Part shown: positions 16,663-24,843 of the stretch, piece after piece
Layout: each line of letters begins with the position of its first letter
Position numbering within the stretch: position 1 is the stretch's first letter
DNA from: Muribaculaceae bacterium
Lineage (GTDB): Bacteria > Bacteroidota > Bacteroidia > Bacteroidales > Muribaculaceae
Direction: 5' to 3'
DNA length: 47,964 bases
Assembly (NCBI GenBank): GCA_029051525.1
Contig: JAIDKG010000098.1
Location: forward strand, 1 to 47,964
Notes under the pieces: generated by a model
What the model was told of the DNA's origin: nothing
Databases searched by the model: none
Seen by the model: only the letters and a program-made list of their open reading frames with translations
Program-made: the position numbers and the translations under genes

Positions 16663-17988
16663 TTACAACAGATGTCGGGCGGTAAGAGTTTCTTCATGCT
16701 CCGGATCGATGCCGGTGATCTCCACGCGGCTCACGGTGTTGATAAGTTCCGGACGCGCAGGAGCCTCGACGCGCAGGTAATTGTCGGTCAGACCCGACAT
16801 GCGGTCGGTGTCGTGTACGATATGTTCCCAGAGCACCGGTCGCTCCTGTCCGATCATCGACTGGAAATACCGCAGCAGTTTGGCATCGGAGATAATCTGC
16901 AGTCGGGCGGCGCGGATATGGCGCTCGGCCGGCTCCACGGCCTGAGCCTTCATCATCAGCGCGGCAGTCCCCGGCCTCTCCGAATAGGGGAATACGTGGA
17001 GGCGCGTCACATCAAGCTCACTGATGAAATCCAGAGTGCGCTGCCACTCCTCCGGAGTCTCTCCCCGGGCTCCGGCAATCACATCCACCCCGATGAATGC
17101 ATCCGGGATCATGCGTCGCACAGCCGCTATGCGGCTTGCGAAGAGGGCCGTGTCGTAGCGGCGGTTCATCAGCTTCAGCACCGCATCCGAGCCCGATTGC
17201 AGCGGGATATGGAAATGCGGCATGAAAGCCCGCGACTCATGCGCCACCCAATCGATGATCTCCTCGGTGAGGAGATTCGGTTCGATGCTCGATATGCGGT
17301 ATCGCTCGATACCCTCCACCGCGTCGAGAGCCTTAAGCAGGTCGAGGAGCGACTCACCGGTATCCTTGCCGAATTCACCGATATTCACCCCCGTGATCAC
17401 AATCTCGCGCCCACCGGCGGCAGCCGCCACACGGGCTTGCTCCACAAGGAGGTCGATGCGCCCCGAGCGCGAACGGCCGCGGGCAAAGGGGATTGTGCAA
17501 TAAGTGCAGTAATAGTCACATCCATCCTGCACCTTAAGCCAATAGCGGGTGCGGTCGCCACGTTCGCAACTGGGGCGGAACTCGGTGATATCGGCCGGGC
17601 GAGTGGCCTCACGTATCGGGGCATGGTCGCTTTCCCAACGGTCGAGATACTCCGAGATGCGCAGTTTTTCATTCGATCCCAGCACGATGTCCACCCCCGG
17701 AATGGCCGCCACCTCATCAGGCTTGAGCTGCGCATAGCAGCCGGTGACCACGAGCGTGGCCTGCGGCCATCGGCGCGACAGACGGCGTATGAGCGAACGC
17801 CCCTTCTTATCGGCCATCTCAGTGACCGAGCAAGTATTCACCACGCATATGTCGGGGGCCTCCTCCGGGAGTGCCCGGCGGAAACCTCTGTCGGCGAGAA
17901 TCTTCCCGATGGTGGATGTCTCGGCGAAATTGAGCTTGCAGCCCAAAGTATAGAAAGCCGCCTTGCGCGGCGAAAAATCAGGAGTCAT
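16663..17988 (-). CDS. mtaB: tRNA (t6A37) methylthiotransferase MtaB
   Basis: Radical-SAM methylthiotransferase that converts t6A37 to ms2t6A37 in tRNAs reading ANN codons. The N-terminal domain has three cluster cysteines, C17 (TLGCKLN), C53 (NTCSV) and C84 (TGCYA). The radical-SAM triad is C157, C161 and C164 in CDYYCTYC. A TRAM-like C-terminus follows. The short spacing and the YTLGCKLNFAET start fit MtaB rather than MiaB or RimO. A TTG 30 bp upstream is in frame, but the ATG at 17988 is preferred because the promoter -7 box overlaps that TTG. It is the first gene of the unit with GT2 and surE. Confidence 0.9.
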   Translation of the reverse strand: MTPDFSPRKAAFYTLGCKLNFAETSTIGKILADRGFRRALPEEAPDICVVNTCSVTEMADKKGRSLIRRLSRRWPQATLVVTGCYAQLKPDEVAAIPGVDIVLGSNEKLRISEYLDRWESDHAPIREATRPADITEFRPSCERGDRTRYWLKVQDGCDYYCTYCTIPFARGRSRSGRIDLLVEQARVAAAAGGREIVITGVNIGEFGKDTGESLLDLLKALDAVEGIERYRISSIEPNLLTEEIIDWVAHESRAFMPHFHIPLQSGSDAVLKLMNRRYDTALFASRIAAVRRMIPDAFIGVDVIAGARGETPEEWQRTLDFISELDVTRLHVFPYSERPGTAALMMKAQAVEPAERHIRAARLQIISDAKLLRYFQSMIGQERPVLWEHIVHDTDRMSGLTDNYLRVEAPARPELINTVSRVEITGIDPEHEETLTARHLL

Positions 17989-18015
17989 GACCGGAATTTG
18001 ATAAAATTTCAACTG

Positions 18016-18049
18016 CAAATTTACAAAAAAAGCCCGAAACTATTGACAA
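18016..18049 (-). promoter_or_regulatory. mtaB promoter
   Basis: On the minus strand, TTGTC (18045-18049) and TAAATTTG (18016-18023) are separated by 21 nt. The leader would be about 20 nt. The -33 element overlaps that of the divergent ftsX promoter. Confidence 0.7.
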
Positions 18050-18073
18050 CGCCCCCCTTAAGTATTAACTTTG
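18043..18073 (+). promoter_or_regulatory. ftsX operon promoter
   Basis: TTGAC (18043-18047) and TAACTTTG (18066-18073) are 20 nt apart, a full match to the Bacteroidota pattern. Transcription would start about 60 nt before the ftsX ATG. Confidence 0.7.
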
Positions 18074-18139
18074 TGGTTCGCGTGCGCCTGCTGAATAAGA
18101 GTCGTAACCGGAGTCTTGCATCAGTCAGGCCAAGTAATT

Positions 18140-19024
18140 ATGCAGATGAAAAAGCAAAAAGACGTAAGAATCTCATATTGGGCCGCCCATGCCACCACGA
18201 TAGTGAGTGTGTCGCTTGTGCTGCTGATCATAGGGATTATCGCACTGGTGAGCACTGCTGCCCGCCGCGAGAGCCATCGGCTCCGCGAGAGTCTGGAGAT
18301 AAGTGTGATAATGGCCGACAGTATAAGCAATCCGCAGGCTCAGGCCACCCTTCAGACGCTTCAGCGCCAGCCATTCTGCCGCAACCTGCGGCTTATCACC
18401 CGCGAGCAGGCTCTCGAAGCCTGGAAGGCTGACACTGGCGAGGATCTTGAGGCCCTATTCGGAGTAAATCCCCTTTCGCCTGAAATCACATTCACCATGC
18501 CTGCCGCATGGAGCTCGCCCGACTCGTTGCGGCGCATGGAGACGGTGCTCCGCAAGGTGCCCGGCGTAGAGGATGTGGCGATGCCCGGCGGCGACCTCGT
18601 GGCCACGATGAACAGCAACATCGGCCGCCTCTCCCTGGTGCTCGGCGTGATTGCGGCCGTGATGCTCATCATCTCCTTTGTGCTGATCAACAATACGGTG
18701 CATCTCACCATCTACGCCCGCCGCTTCATAATCCACACCATGCAACTCGTGGGGGCTACCAATAGCTTCATACGCCGACCGATCGTGTGGCGAAACTGCT
18801 GCGCCGGGCTCATTGCCGGCCTCGTGGCGGCCGGAATCCTTGCCGTGGCGCTTGCTCTGGCCCCCGGCGCCGGATTCACTCAGATGGGCGACATAATCAG
18901 TTGGCCGATATTCGGCATCATAGCTGCGGCGCTGGTGATTCTGGGCGGTATGCTATGTGCCCTCACCGCCTCGATAGCCACTACGCGCTATCTGCGCAAA
19001 GATTACAGCGAACTTTTCCGATAG
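18140..19024 (+). CDS. ftsX: Cell division protein FtsX
   Basis: Inner-membrane permease-like protein of the FtsEX complex, which controls peptidoglycan hydrolases at the septum. It has one N-terminal membrane segment (about residues 20-42), a periplasmic domain of about 120 residues with the MPAAWSSPDSLRRMETVL region, then three membrane segments in the C-terminal half, ending at LRKDYSELFR. The 294 residues are usual. The ATP-binding partner FtsE is not adjacent; in Bacteroidota ftsE often lies elsewhere. An in-frame TTG at 18116 is rejected in favour of ATG 18140, with ATG 18146 also possible. It leads ftsX-DUF3098-uppP-truB-queA, a gene order common in the phylum. Confidence 0.88.
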   Translation: MQMKKQKDVRISYWAAHATTIVSVSLVLLIIGIIALVSTAARRESHRLRESLEISVIMADSISNPQAQATLQTLQRQPFCRNLRLITREQALEAWKADTGEDLEALFGVNPLSPEITFTMPAAWSSPDSLRRMETVLRKVPGVEDVAMPGGDLVATMNSNIGRLSLVLGVIAAVMLIISFVLINNTVHLTIYARRFIIHTMQLVGATNSFIRRPIVWRNCCAGLIAGLVAAGILAVALALAPGAGFTQMGDIISWPIFGIIAAALVILGGMLCALTASIATTRYLRKDYSELFR

Positions 19025-19121
19025 GCTGAGCATTCAATATCCCGGCCTCCTCTTCAATCTTACCCTCCCGCTCCTCCTCATTATCATCTCATAATCCCCA
19101 CCCCACAACATCTTGCAAGAT

Positions 19122-19370
19122 ATGGCAGATTCCTCACAGACATATTCCCTCTTCCCCCGCCGCAACCTGCTCATGATGGCCGGCTGCGTGGCTTTGATCA
19201 TCATCGGTTTCCTTCTTATGAGCGGTGGCTCGAGCAGCGTTGAGACCGGTTTCAACCCCGACATCTTCTCCACCCGCCGCATCGTGGTGGGTCCGGCCAT
19301 CGCCTTCCTCGGCTTCCTGCTGATGGCCTTCTCGATTATCTGGACTCCCCGCCGCCGCAAGAGCAAATAA
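19122..19370 (+). CDS. DUF3098 family small membrane protein
   Basis: Protein of 82 residues with two membrane segments (LLMMAGCVALIIIGFLLMSG and IAFLGFLLMAFSIIW) and a basic C-terminal tail RRRKSK. Its position between ftsX and uppP and its SRRIVVGP-like middle (here TRRIVVGP) identify DUF3098, a Bacteroidota family of unknown function. A possible role near the divisome or undecaprenyl recycling is suggested only by neighbours. The ATG at 19122 is chosen over an in-frame TTG three codons upstream. Confidence 0.82.
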   Translation: MADSSQTYSLFPRRNLLMMAGCVALIIIGFLLMSGGSSSVETGFNPDIFSTRRIVVGPAIAFLGFLLMAFSIIWTPRRRKSK

Positions 19371-19410
19371 TCTCTCATCCGTATATAACCACCCCAATAC
19401 ACCAACAGCT

Positions 19411-20232
19411 ATGGATTGGCTTGACGCGTTAATACTCGGCCTCGTGCAAGGTCTGGCCGAGTATCTCCCCATCTCCTCGAGCGGACATCTTGAGATATTC
19501 CGCGAAATACTTGGCATCGACATCCCCAAGGATGATATATTGCAGTTCGACATCATGGTGCATGCCGCCACCGTGTGCAGCACCATCGTAGTGCTATGGC
19601 CCATGTTTGCCGGCCTCTGCAAGAGCTTCTTCACATTCCGCAGAGACAATGACTTCTACTATGTATGCAAGATACTTCTCTCCTGCATACCGATTGGAAT
19701 CGTGGGTGTGTGCTTCAAGAGCTATGTGGAGTCATTCTTCGGCGACGGACTTGGAGTAGTGGGTATCTGCCTGATGATTACGGCTCTTCTGCTCACCTTT
19801 GCGCATTACAGCGACCGTATCGGCGGCCGGATGATATCTGCATCGAGAGGGCGCGACATCACTTGGCTCGACGCCTTTGTGATAGGCTGCGCCCAGGCAG
19901 TGGCCGTGCTTCCCGGTCTGAGCCGCAGCGGCACCACGATAGCCACCGGCATCATGATCGGCGACCGCCGCGACAAAGTGGCCTCCTTCTCCTTCCTGAT
20001 GGTGATTATCCCCATCCTCGGCGAGGCGCTTCTCGACACCAAAGAGATGCTCTCGGATCCTGCCGGGAGTCAGGGAATCTCATGGGTAGTGCTGCTGGTG
20101 GGCTTCGCCACATCGTTTGTAGTAGGTTGCGCCGCCTGCCGCTGGATGCTTCAGCTGGTGAAGAAGGGTAAACTGATATGGTTTGCCATCTATTGCGTGG
20201 TGATGGGTGTGATCTGCCTCCTCTGGCAGTAA
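19411..20232 (+). CDS. uppP: Undecaprenyl-diphosphatase UppP
   Basis: Inner-membrane phosphatase that regenerates undecaprenyl phosphate, the carrier for peptidoglycan and polysaccharide precursors. The signature AEYLPISSSGHLEI (E17, S22-S24, H26) and the second motif LPGLSRSGTTIATG are both present. There are about seven membrane segments in 273 residues. The first motif has VQGLAE where E. coli has a second Glu. The gene is 40 bp after DUF3098 and 195 bp before truB. It could also serve the polysaccharide genes at the left end, which use the same carrier. Confidence 0.93.
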   Translation: MDWLDALILGLVQGLAEYLPISSSGHLEIFREILGIDIPKDDILQFDIMVHAATVCSTIVVLWPMFAGLCKSFFTFRRDNDFYYVCKILLSCIPIGIVGVCFKSYVESFFGDGLGVVGICLMITALLLTFAHYSDRIGGRMISASRGRDITWLDAFVIGCAQAVAVLPGLSRSGTTIATGIMIGDRRDKVASFSFLMVIIPILGEALLDTKEMLSDPAGSQGISWVVLLVGFATSFVVGCAACRWMLQLVKKGKLIWFAIYCVVMGVICLLWQ

Positions 20233-20427
20233 TCCTTCAGCCACCACGGCGAGTATCCCGCTCCTCATAACTCCTCCTCCTCTTCATCCTCCTCCCTCCT
20301 CCGGGCGCCTACGCAGCGCTCCGCAAGCGCCCTAAGATGGCGCCTCTGCGCAATAAAAGCGATAAAAATCAGTTACTTAAAGAGTGACAGATCTAAAAAT
20401 AATAACCTATCAACCCTCTATCCACGA

Positions 20428-21225
20428 ATGGATTTTGTGACAGGAGAAGTATTAGGAATCGATAAGCCCCTGGGGTGGACATCGTTCGATGCCGTGAAGC
20501 GCATTCGCGGTGCCGTGCAGCGCCGCCTCGGGGTGCGGAAGTTTAAGGTGGGTCATGCAGGCACGCTCGACCCTCTGGCCACCGGAGTGCTCATCATCTG
20601 CACCGGTCGGGCCACGCGCCGCATCGACGAGTTGCAGGCCGGTCGCAAGGAATATGTGGCCGTGATGCGACTCGGAGCCACCACACCGAGCTATGATCTC
20701 GAGAAGGAGATCGATGCCACCTATCCCTACGAGCATGTGACCCGCGAGATGATACTTGCCACCTTGCCCCGCTTCACGGGTCATATCATGCAGGTGCCCC
20801 CCGTATTCTCGGCCGTCAAGGTAGATGGCCGCCGCGCCTACCTTTCCGCCCGCAAGGGGCAGGATGTGGAATTGGCCGCCAAACCGCTGGTGATCGATGA
20901 GTTTGAGCTGCTCGACTTCGACGGGCGCGACATGCGTCTGCGCATCGTCTGCAGCAAGGGCACCTATATCCGCGCTCTGGCCCGCGATTTAGGTCAGGCT
21001 CTCGGCAGCGGCGCCCACCTCATCGAGCTGCGTCGCACGGCCGTAGGCCCCATCACCGTCGACCGCTGCCTCAGTGTAGATCAGGCCGTGGAGATGATTG
21101 CCCGCACCCCCCTCGAGCTTCCCGAGGAGTGGCTCGCCGAGCATCCCCTCCCCGCGCCCAAAGAGGCGCAGCACCCCGCGCCGGCCGGCGCACCCTTAAA
21201 ATCACAAGACATTACAACCCCCTAA
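20428..21225 (+). CDS. truB: tRNA pseudouridine(55) synthase
   Basis: Forms pseudouridine 55 in the T-loop of most tRNAs. The catalytic motif HAGTLDPLATG holds Asp48; it is preceded by GIDKPLGWTSFD and followed by MQVPPVFSAVKVDG and CSKGTYIRALARDLG, the standard TruB order. The 265 residues include a Pro/Ala-rich tail after residue 240. The 195-bp gap before it holds a polypyrimidine tract (about 20263-20300) and a GC-rich inverted repeat but no recognisable promoter, so expression from the ftsX promoter is possible. Confidence 0.93.
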   Translation: MDFVTGEVLGIDKPLGWTSFDAVKRIRGAVQRRLGVRKFKVGHAGTLDPLATGVLIICTGRATRRIDELQAGRKEYVAVMRLGATTPSYDLEKEIDATYPYEHVTREMILATLPRFTGHIMQVPPVFSAVKVDGRRAYLSARKGQDVELAAKPLVIDEFELLDFDGRDMRLRIVCSKGTYIRALARDLGQALGSGAHLIELRRTAVGPITVDRCLSVDQAVEMIARTPLELPEEWLAEHPLPAPKEAQHPAPAGAPLKSQDITTP

Positions 21226-21279
21226 CACCACCCTATAATGAGTGTAATCCATGATGATATTAGCTTACATTTCACAACA

Positions 21280-22332
21280 ATGAAGCTATCGCAGTTTAAA
21301 TACAAACTGCCCGATAATCTGATTGCCCAGTATCCCTCGCAAAATCGCGACGAGTGCCGCCTCATGGTGCTCGATGCCCGCACCGGAGAGATCTCCCATC
21401 ATATTTTCAAAGACATCATCGACTTCTTCAGCGAGGGAGATGTGATGGTATTCAACAATACCAAGGTATTCCCCGCGCGCCTCTATGGCAACAAGGAGAA
21501 GACCGGGGCCTGCATCGAGGTCTTCCTGCTGCGTGAGCTCAATGTCGACAATAAGTTCTGGGATGTGCTCGTGGAGCCGGCCCGCAAGATCCGCATCGGC
21601 AACAAGCTCTATTTCGGCGAAGACGACAGCATGGTGGCCGAGGTAATCGACAACACCACTTCGCGCGGCCGCACACTGCGATTCCTCTACGACGGCCCTC
21701 ACGACGAATTCAAGGAGGCTCTCTACGCCTTGGGCGAGACTCCGCTGCCGGAGTATATCACCCGCCCCGTGGAGCCCGAGGATGCCGAGCGCTATCAGAA
21801 TATCTTTGCCGAGCATGAGGGTGCTGTGATGGCACCGGCTGCAGGTCTGCACTTCAGCCGCGAACTCCTGAAGCGCCTCGAAATCAAAGGAGTGGAACGC
21901 GGCTTCCTCACTCTGCACTGCGGCAAGGGTAATTTCCGCGATATCGATGTGGAGGATCTCACCAAGCATCGCATGGACAGTGAGGAGATGATCGTTGACG
22001 GTGATCTGGTGGATACAGTCAATGAGGCCAAGGATGGAGGCCATCGCGTGTGTGCGGTGGGCGCATCGGTGCTTCGCGCCATAGCCTCATCGGTATGCAT
22101 GAACGGTCATATCATGCCCTACACCGGCTGGACCAACAAGTTTATCTTCCCCCCCTACGATTTCACCGTGTGCGACTCGATGGTGACCAACTTCCACCTT
22201 CCCCTCTCCACGATGCTCATGATGGTATCGGCCTTCGGCGGCTATCGCAATGTGATGAATGCCTACGATGTGGCTGTCAAGGAGGGCTACCGCTTCGGTG
22301 CCTATGGCGATGCCATGCTGATACTGCGCTGA
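21280..22332 (+). CDS. queA: tRNA preQ1(34) S-adenosylmethionine ribosyltransferase-isomerase
   Basis: Penultimate step of queuosine synthesis: adds the ribosyl group of SAM to preQ1 at tRNA position 34. The start [19 protein letters not shown] is the conserved QueA N-terminus; a frame-open ATG at 21238 is rejected because it would precede this by 14 non-homologous residues. Later motifs are [32 protein letters not shown] and [18 protein letters not shown]. The 350 residues are typical. It follows truB by 54 bp and ends the plus-strand unit. Confidence 0.94.
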   Translation: MKLSQFKYKLPDNLIAQYPSQNRDECRLMVLDARTGEISHHIFKDIIDFFSEGDVMVFNNTKVFPARLYGNKEKTGACIEVFLLRELNVDNKFWDVLVEPARKIRIGNKLYFGEDDSMVAEVIDNTTSRGRTLRFLYDGPHDEFKEALYALGETPLPEYITRPVEPEDAERYQNIFAEHEGAVMAPAAGLHFSRELLKRLEIKGVERGFLTLHCGKGNFRDIDVEDLTKHRMDSEEMIVDGDLVDTVNEAKDGGHRVCAVGASVLRAIASSVCMNGHIMPYTGWTNKFIFPPYDFTVCDSMVTNFHLPLSTMLMMVSAFGGYRNVMNAYDVAVKEGYRFGAYGDAMLILR

Positions 22333-22357
22333 TTGCGCATATCCCAATATATACCGA

Positions 22358-22402
22358 CAGTCCCCTGTCGCCGGTCAGGAATGGCCGGCAGGCAGGGGAC
22401 TG
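22358..22402. terminator. Bidirectional terminator between queA and rubrerythrin
   Basis: CAGTCCCCTG (22358-22367) pairs with CAGGGGACTG (22393-22402), and an inner GCCGG/CCGGC stem extends it. It lies between convergent genes. T-runs are weak on both sides. Confidence 0.65.
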
Positions 22403-22479
22403 CTGTATTGTCAGAATCAGTTTTAGAGTGTCCTGGCATGGTCGGAGTCGGAATCCGTAGCCTTGGATAGCCGACGAAA

Positions 22480-23079
22480 TCAGAGATTCTCCGCCTCCAC
22501 CATAAAGTGCTGATAGGGGTGCAGGCAGGCAGGGCATTTCTCGGGAGGTGTGGTGCCCTCTGAGATATAGCCGCACACCATGCATTGCCACTTCACCGGC
22601 TTGTCGCGCTTCCACACAGTGTCGTTCTCAATGCGCTCGCGCATCTTGTTGAATCTCACTTCGTGATGTGCCTCGATTTCGGCAATGGCCAGGAATCGGG
22701 TGGCGATTTCATCAAATCCCTCCTTCTTGGCCACCTTGGCGGCGGCAGTATAGAACTCCACACCCTCCTTCTGCTCCTCGGCAGCGGCAATCTTGAGATT
22801 CTTTACAGTGTCGGCGATTTCACCGGAATCCACGCCAACGGGTGCATTCACCACACCACCGTCGACGAGATATTTCAAGAAAATCTTGCCGTGGTGCATC
22901 TCATTGTCGGCCGTCTCGCGTATGATTTCGGCATATTGGAAGTATTTATCTTTCTCGGCCTGTTTGGCATAGTAGGTGTAGCGGGTCACCGCCATTGACT
23001 CCGCAACATATGCGGTAGCCAGATATTCAGCTGTCTTGGTTCCCTTCAGGCTTTTATGGGAAGCTTTTGTGTCTGCCAT
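22480..23079 (-). CDS. Rubrerythrin
   Basis: Peroxide-reducing non-haem iron protein of the cytosol, expected in an anaerobe. An N-terminal ferritin-like four-helix domain supplies diiron ligands (E27, E60, H63, E102, and a later E/H cluster near 134-140). A C-terminal rubredoxin-like domain has C166, C169, C182 and C185 in the CxxC...CxxC pattern. At 199 residues it has the normal rubrerythrin layout, slightly longer than the shortest forms. It is alone on the minus strand, divergent from recO, with a REP-like half-site in the shared upstream region. Confidence 0.92.
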   Translation of the reverse strand: MADTKASHKSLKGTKTAEYLATAYVAESMAVTRYTYYAKQAEKDKYFQYAEIIRETADNEMHHGKIFLKYLVDGGVVNAPVGVDSGEIADTVKNLKIAAAEEQKEGVEFYTAAAKVAKKEGFDEIATRFLAIAEIEAHHEVRFNKMRERIENDTVWKRDKPVKWQCMVCGYISEGTTPPEKCPACLHPYQHFMVEAENL

Positions 23080-23177
23080 AGTTGTATAGTATTAAGAGTG
23101 TCAATTTCGATTTTGCCGCCGCTTCGGGCAGTCATTGGTATAACAAACCGCCATCATTTATAGTTCTAATAATGGGT

Positions 23178-23193
23178 GGGAACGCGCTCTTAG
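23178..23193. repeat. REP-like half-site between rubrerythrin and recO
   Basis: GGGAACGCGCTCTTAG matches the half-site consensus. It lies in a divergent intergenic region, 49 bp before the recO ATG, so it is not limited to gene ends. Confidence 0.75.
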
Positions 23194-23241
23194 CAACCGC
23201 GCATGTCTCTCTGCCCACGGAAAGAATCCCTACGAAGCCCC

Positions 23242-23967
23242 ATGTTGATCAAGATTACAGGTCTAGTGCTGCAGACCATCCGCCATAACGACAGCACCGA
23301 TATCGTGACGCTCTACACCCGCGAGCGCGGACGCCTGGCACTCCTTGTGCGCGGGGGCTCCTCGCGCACTGCCCGACAGCGCCGGGCGCGGCTGGCCCCT
23401 CTGGCGCTCGTCGACACGGAAGTGAATTTCCGCGAGACGCGTGATCTGCAGTTTGCCGGCGATATCGCCACCCCATATCCCTGGCGCAATCTCTATTTCG
23501 ACCCCATGAAGGGGAGCATGACAATCTTCATGGCGGAATTTCTCAATCGGTTGCTGCGCGTAGCCGACCCTGATCCCAACATGTGGCGCTTCCTGCTCCA
23601 TGCCATCCATTCGCTCGATGTGCTGGAGCGCGGAATTGCCAATTATCATCTTGCATTCCTGATACGTCTGCTACCGCTGGCCGGCATCGAACCCGATCTC
23701 AGCGGCTACCGTCCCGGTGCCTACTTCGACCTGTTGGCCGGCGCCTATACCGACCTGCCCCCATTGCACCGCAATGTGGTGCTCCCCTCCGAGAGCGGCA
23801 TCATACCGCAATTGATGCGCCTCGACTTCAATAACCTTCACCGCTTCCGGATGAATGTGGAGCAGCGCCGTCGGCTGCTCAACCGCCTGATCCACTACTA
23901 CTCTCTCCATCTCCCCGTCGGCGAGGACCTCAAATCGCTCGATGTGCTCCGCGAATTGTTTAGCTGA
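23242..23967 (+). CDS. recO: DNA repair protein RecO
   Basis: Recombination mediator that helps load RecA on gapped DNA with RecR. The N-terminal OB-fold begins MLIKITGLVLQTIRHNDS and continues with RGRLALLVRGG. A helical domain follows; the zinc-type CxxC pair of some RecO proteins is absent, as in many Bacteroidota homologues. The ATG at 23242 is chosen over a longer frame start at 23203, because the MLIKITG start is the family N-terminus. The protein is 241 residues. After its TGA stop the same frame stays open for about 50 codons through the repeat at 24021-24090. Confidence 0.87.
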   Translation: MLIKITGLVLQTIRHNDSTDIVTLYTRERGRLALLVRGGSSRTARQRRARLAPLALVDTEVNFRETRDLQFAGDIATPYPWRNLYFDPMKGSMTIFMAEFLNRLLRVADPDPNMWRFLLHAIHSLDVLERGIANYHLAFLIRLLPLAGIEPDLSGYRPGAYFDLLAGAYTDLPPLHRNVVLPSESGIIPQLMRLDFNNLHRFRMNVEQRRRLLNRLIHYYSLHLPVGEDLKSLDVLRELFS

Positions 23968-24020
23968 GACCACCATCCGAAGCTGCCACCGATGGTCGAT
24001 CCGGTAGCGGTCAACGACTG

Positions 24021-24092
24021 CGACCCCAACGACCCCAACGACCCCAACGGCCCCGAAATTTTAAGAGCGCGCTCAAAGGAACGCGCTCTTAA
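24021..24092. repeat. REP-like element with expanded 9-bp tandem middle
   Basis: Three exact copies of CGACCCCAA (24021-24047) and a diverged fourth lead into GGCCCCGAAATTTTAAGAG, then AAGAGCGCGCTC and GGAACGCGCTCTTAA form facing half-sites. The element at 1-77 has about two middle units and the one at 41669-41735 has two. It lies between recO and the convergent large secreted-protein gene. Confidence 0.75.
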
Positions 24093-24301
24093 TAAAAAAA
24101 ATTAAGAGAAAAATTCACTTTATCAAATTGCAATTACATTACCCCTCCCATGCGGGCTGCTCTTTAGGAGACTTGGCAAAATAACCTCAAACACATTCCT
24201 CCACCTATAATATACCATTTTAAACATTGCAAATAGAAAAGGGAAATTAACCTTTAAAAGCGTTAAAACGCTATGTGTGAGTGCATTTTGTGATGGGAAA
24301 A

Positions 24302-24333
24302 TTTGCACGTAACGAAAAAAGTTATTACCTTTG
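24302..24333 (+). promoter_or_regulatory. Promoter of the plus-strand candidate sRNA
   Basis: TTTG (24302-24305) and TACCTTTG (24326-24333) are 20 nt apart. No protein gene lies downstream before a strong terminator at 24370-24405. Confidence 0.65.
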
Positions 24334-24339
24334 CACGTG

Positions 24340-24405
24340 TTTTTCATGGTATTAGATTTAAGGTTAGAGGATTAGTTGTCGCGAGACAATTAATCTTTTT
24401 TTTTT
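24340..24405 (+). ncRNA. Candidate small RNA with conserved leader
   Basis: A transcript of about 66 nt is bounded by a good promoter and an intrinsic terminator: GATTAGTTGTC and GACAATTAATC (11 bp, one wobble) around a GCGA tetraloop, then ten T. The leader GTGTTTTTCATGGTATTAGA recurs, with few changes, on the opposite strand at 24615-24645. I recall similar leaders in other Bacteroidales but cannot name an RNA family. Confidence 0.5.
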
Positions 24406-24570
24406 ATCCCTCTGCGTGAGCCGCTATTCCACGCCGCATCCCCCAAAATAAATATTCCAATCGCCGGCTGCATCTCCCGGAGGAGAAGCCATGGCCCAAT
24501 GCCCCGACCTCAGCCGATGAAGGCATAGATGCCGCAAGCAATTCAGATGATTAGGTGATGATTGGCTAAA

Positions 24571-24641
24571 AATAAAAAATCTATCCCTTTTCACAAAGGG
24601 ATAGACCGAAACCTTAATCTTAATTTAATACTATGAAAAAC
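24571..24641 (-). ncRNA. Second candidate small RNA, convergent with the first
   Basis: On the minus strand, TTG (24675-24677) and TAACTTTA (24648-24655) precede a leader GTGTTTTTCATAGTATTAAA, nearly the same as the plus-strand one. It ends in a hairpin CTATCCCTTT / AAAGGGATAG (24581-24604) and a T-run. The hairpin sequence is unrelated to that of the other RNA. Confidence 0.45.
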
Positions 24642-24757
24642 ACGGTGTAAAGTTAGTTATAAATGTGCGAATGTCAAAACATTTGGCTTTGAAATAGAAT
24701 CAGAAAGGGTGAATAAGCTACGTTTTTTAATTTTTTAGAGTGCGCCCCTCTGAATCC

Positions 24758-24803
24758 GACAAATAAAACCGGCATCGGCCGGAAATGCTCCGCCCGATGC
24801 CGG
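24758..24803 (-). terminator. Terminator of the large secreted-protein unit
   Basis: CCGGCATCGG (24769-24778) pairs with CCGATGCCGG (24794-24803). In the minus direction a TTTTATTT tract follows. It lies 41 bp past the stop of the 1093-residue gene. Confidence 0.75.
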
Positions 24804-24843
24804 GGATAGAAATTCCATCCGGATAAATCGTGATAAATCCGGA

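Larger units (their letters stand above)
23968..24843. other. 876-bp gene-free region between recO and a secreted-protein gene
   Basis: Contents: the REP-like element (24021-24092), two convergent candidate small RNAs (24340-24405 plus; 24571-24641 minus) and a minus-strand terminator (24758-24803). The stretches 24100-24300 and 24406-24570 show no gene or repeat that I can support. Confidence 0.6.

Noticed and set aside
16579..18432. 617-codon open frame on the plus strand
   Set aside because: It is antisense to mtaB and the glycosyltransferase gene, both with clear motifs; long antisense frames are expected in GC-rich DNA of this kind.
20263..20330. Polypyrimidine tract and GC-rich inverted repeat before truB
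   Set aside because: It has a GCGCTC string but does not match the half-site consensus; I see no firm reason to join it to the repeat family.
22358..22402. Hairpin after queA as a member of the CCCCTTCCC block family
   Set aside because: The stem CAGTCCCCTG is different in sequence and has no shared loop; it reads as an ordinary bidirectional terminator.
24021..24092. Tandem units as a possible CRISPR array
   Set aside because: Units are 9 bp and contiguous with no spacers, and no cas genes are in the window.
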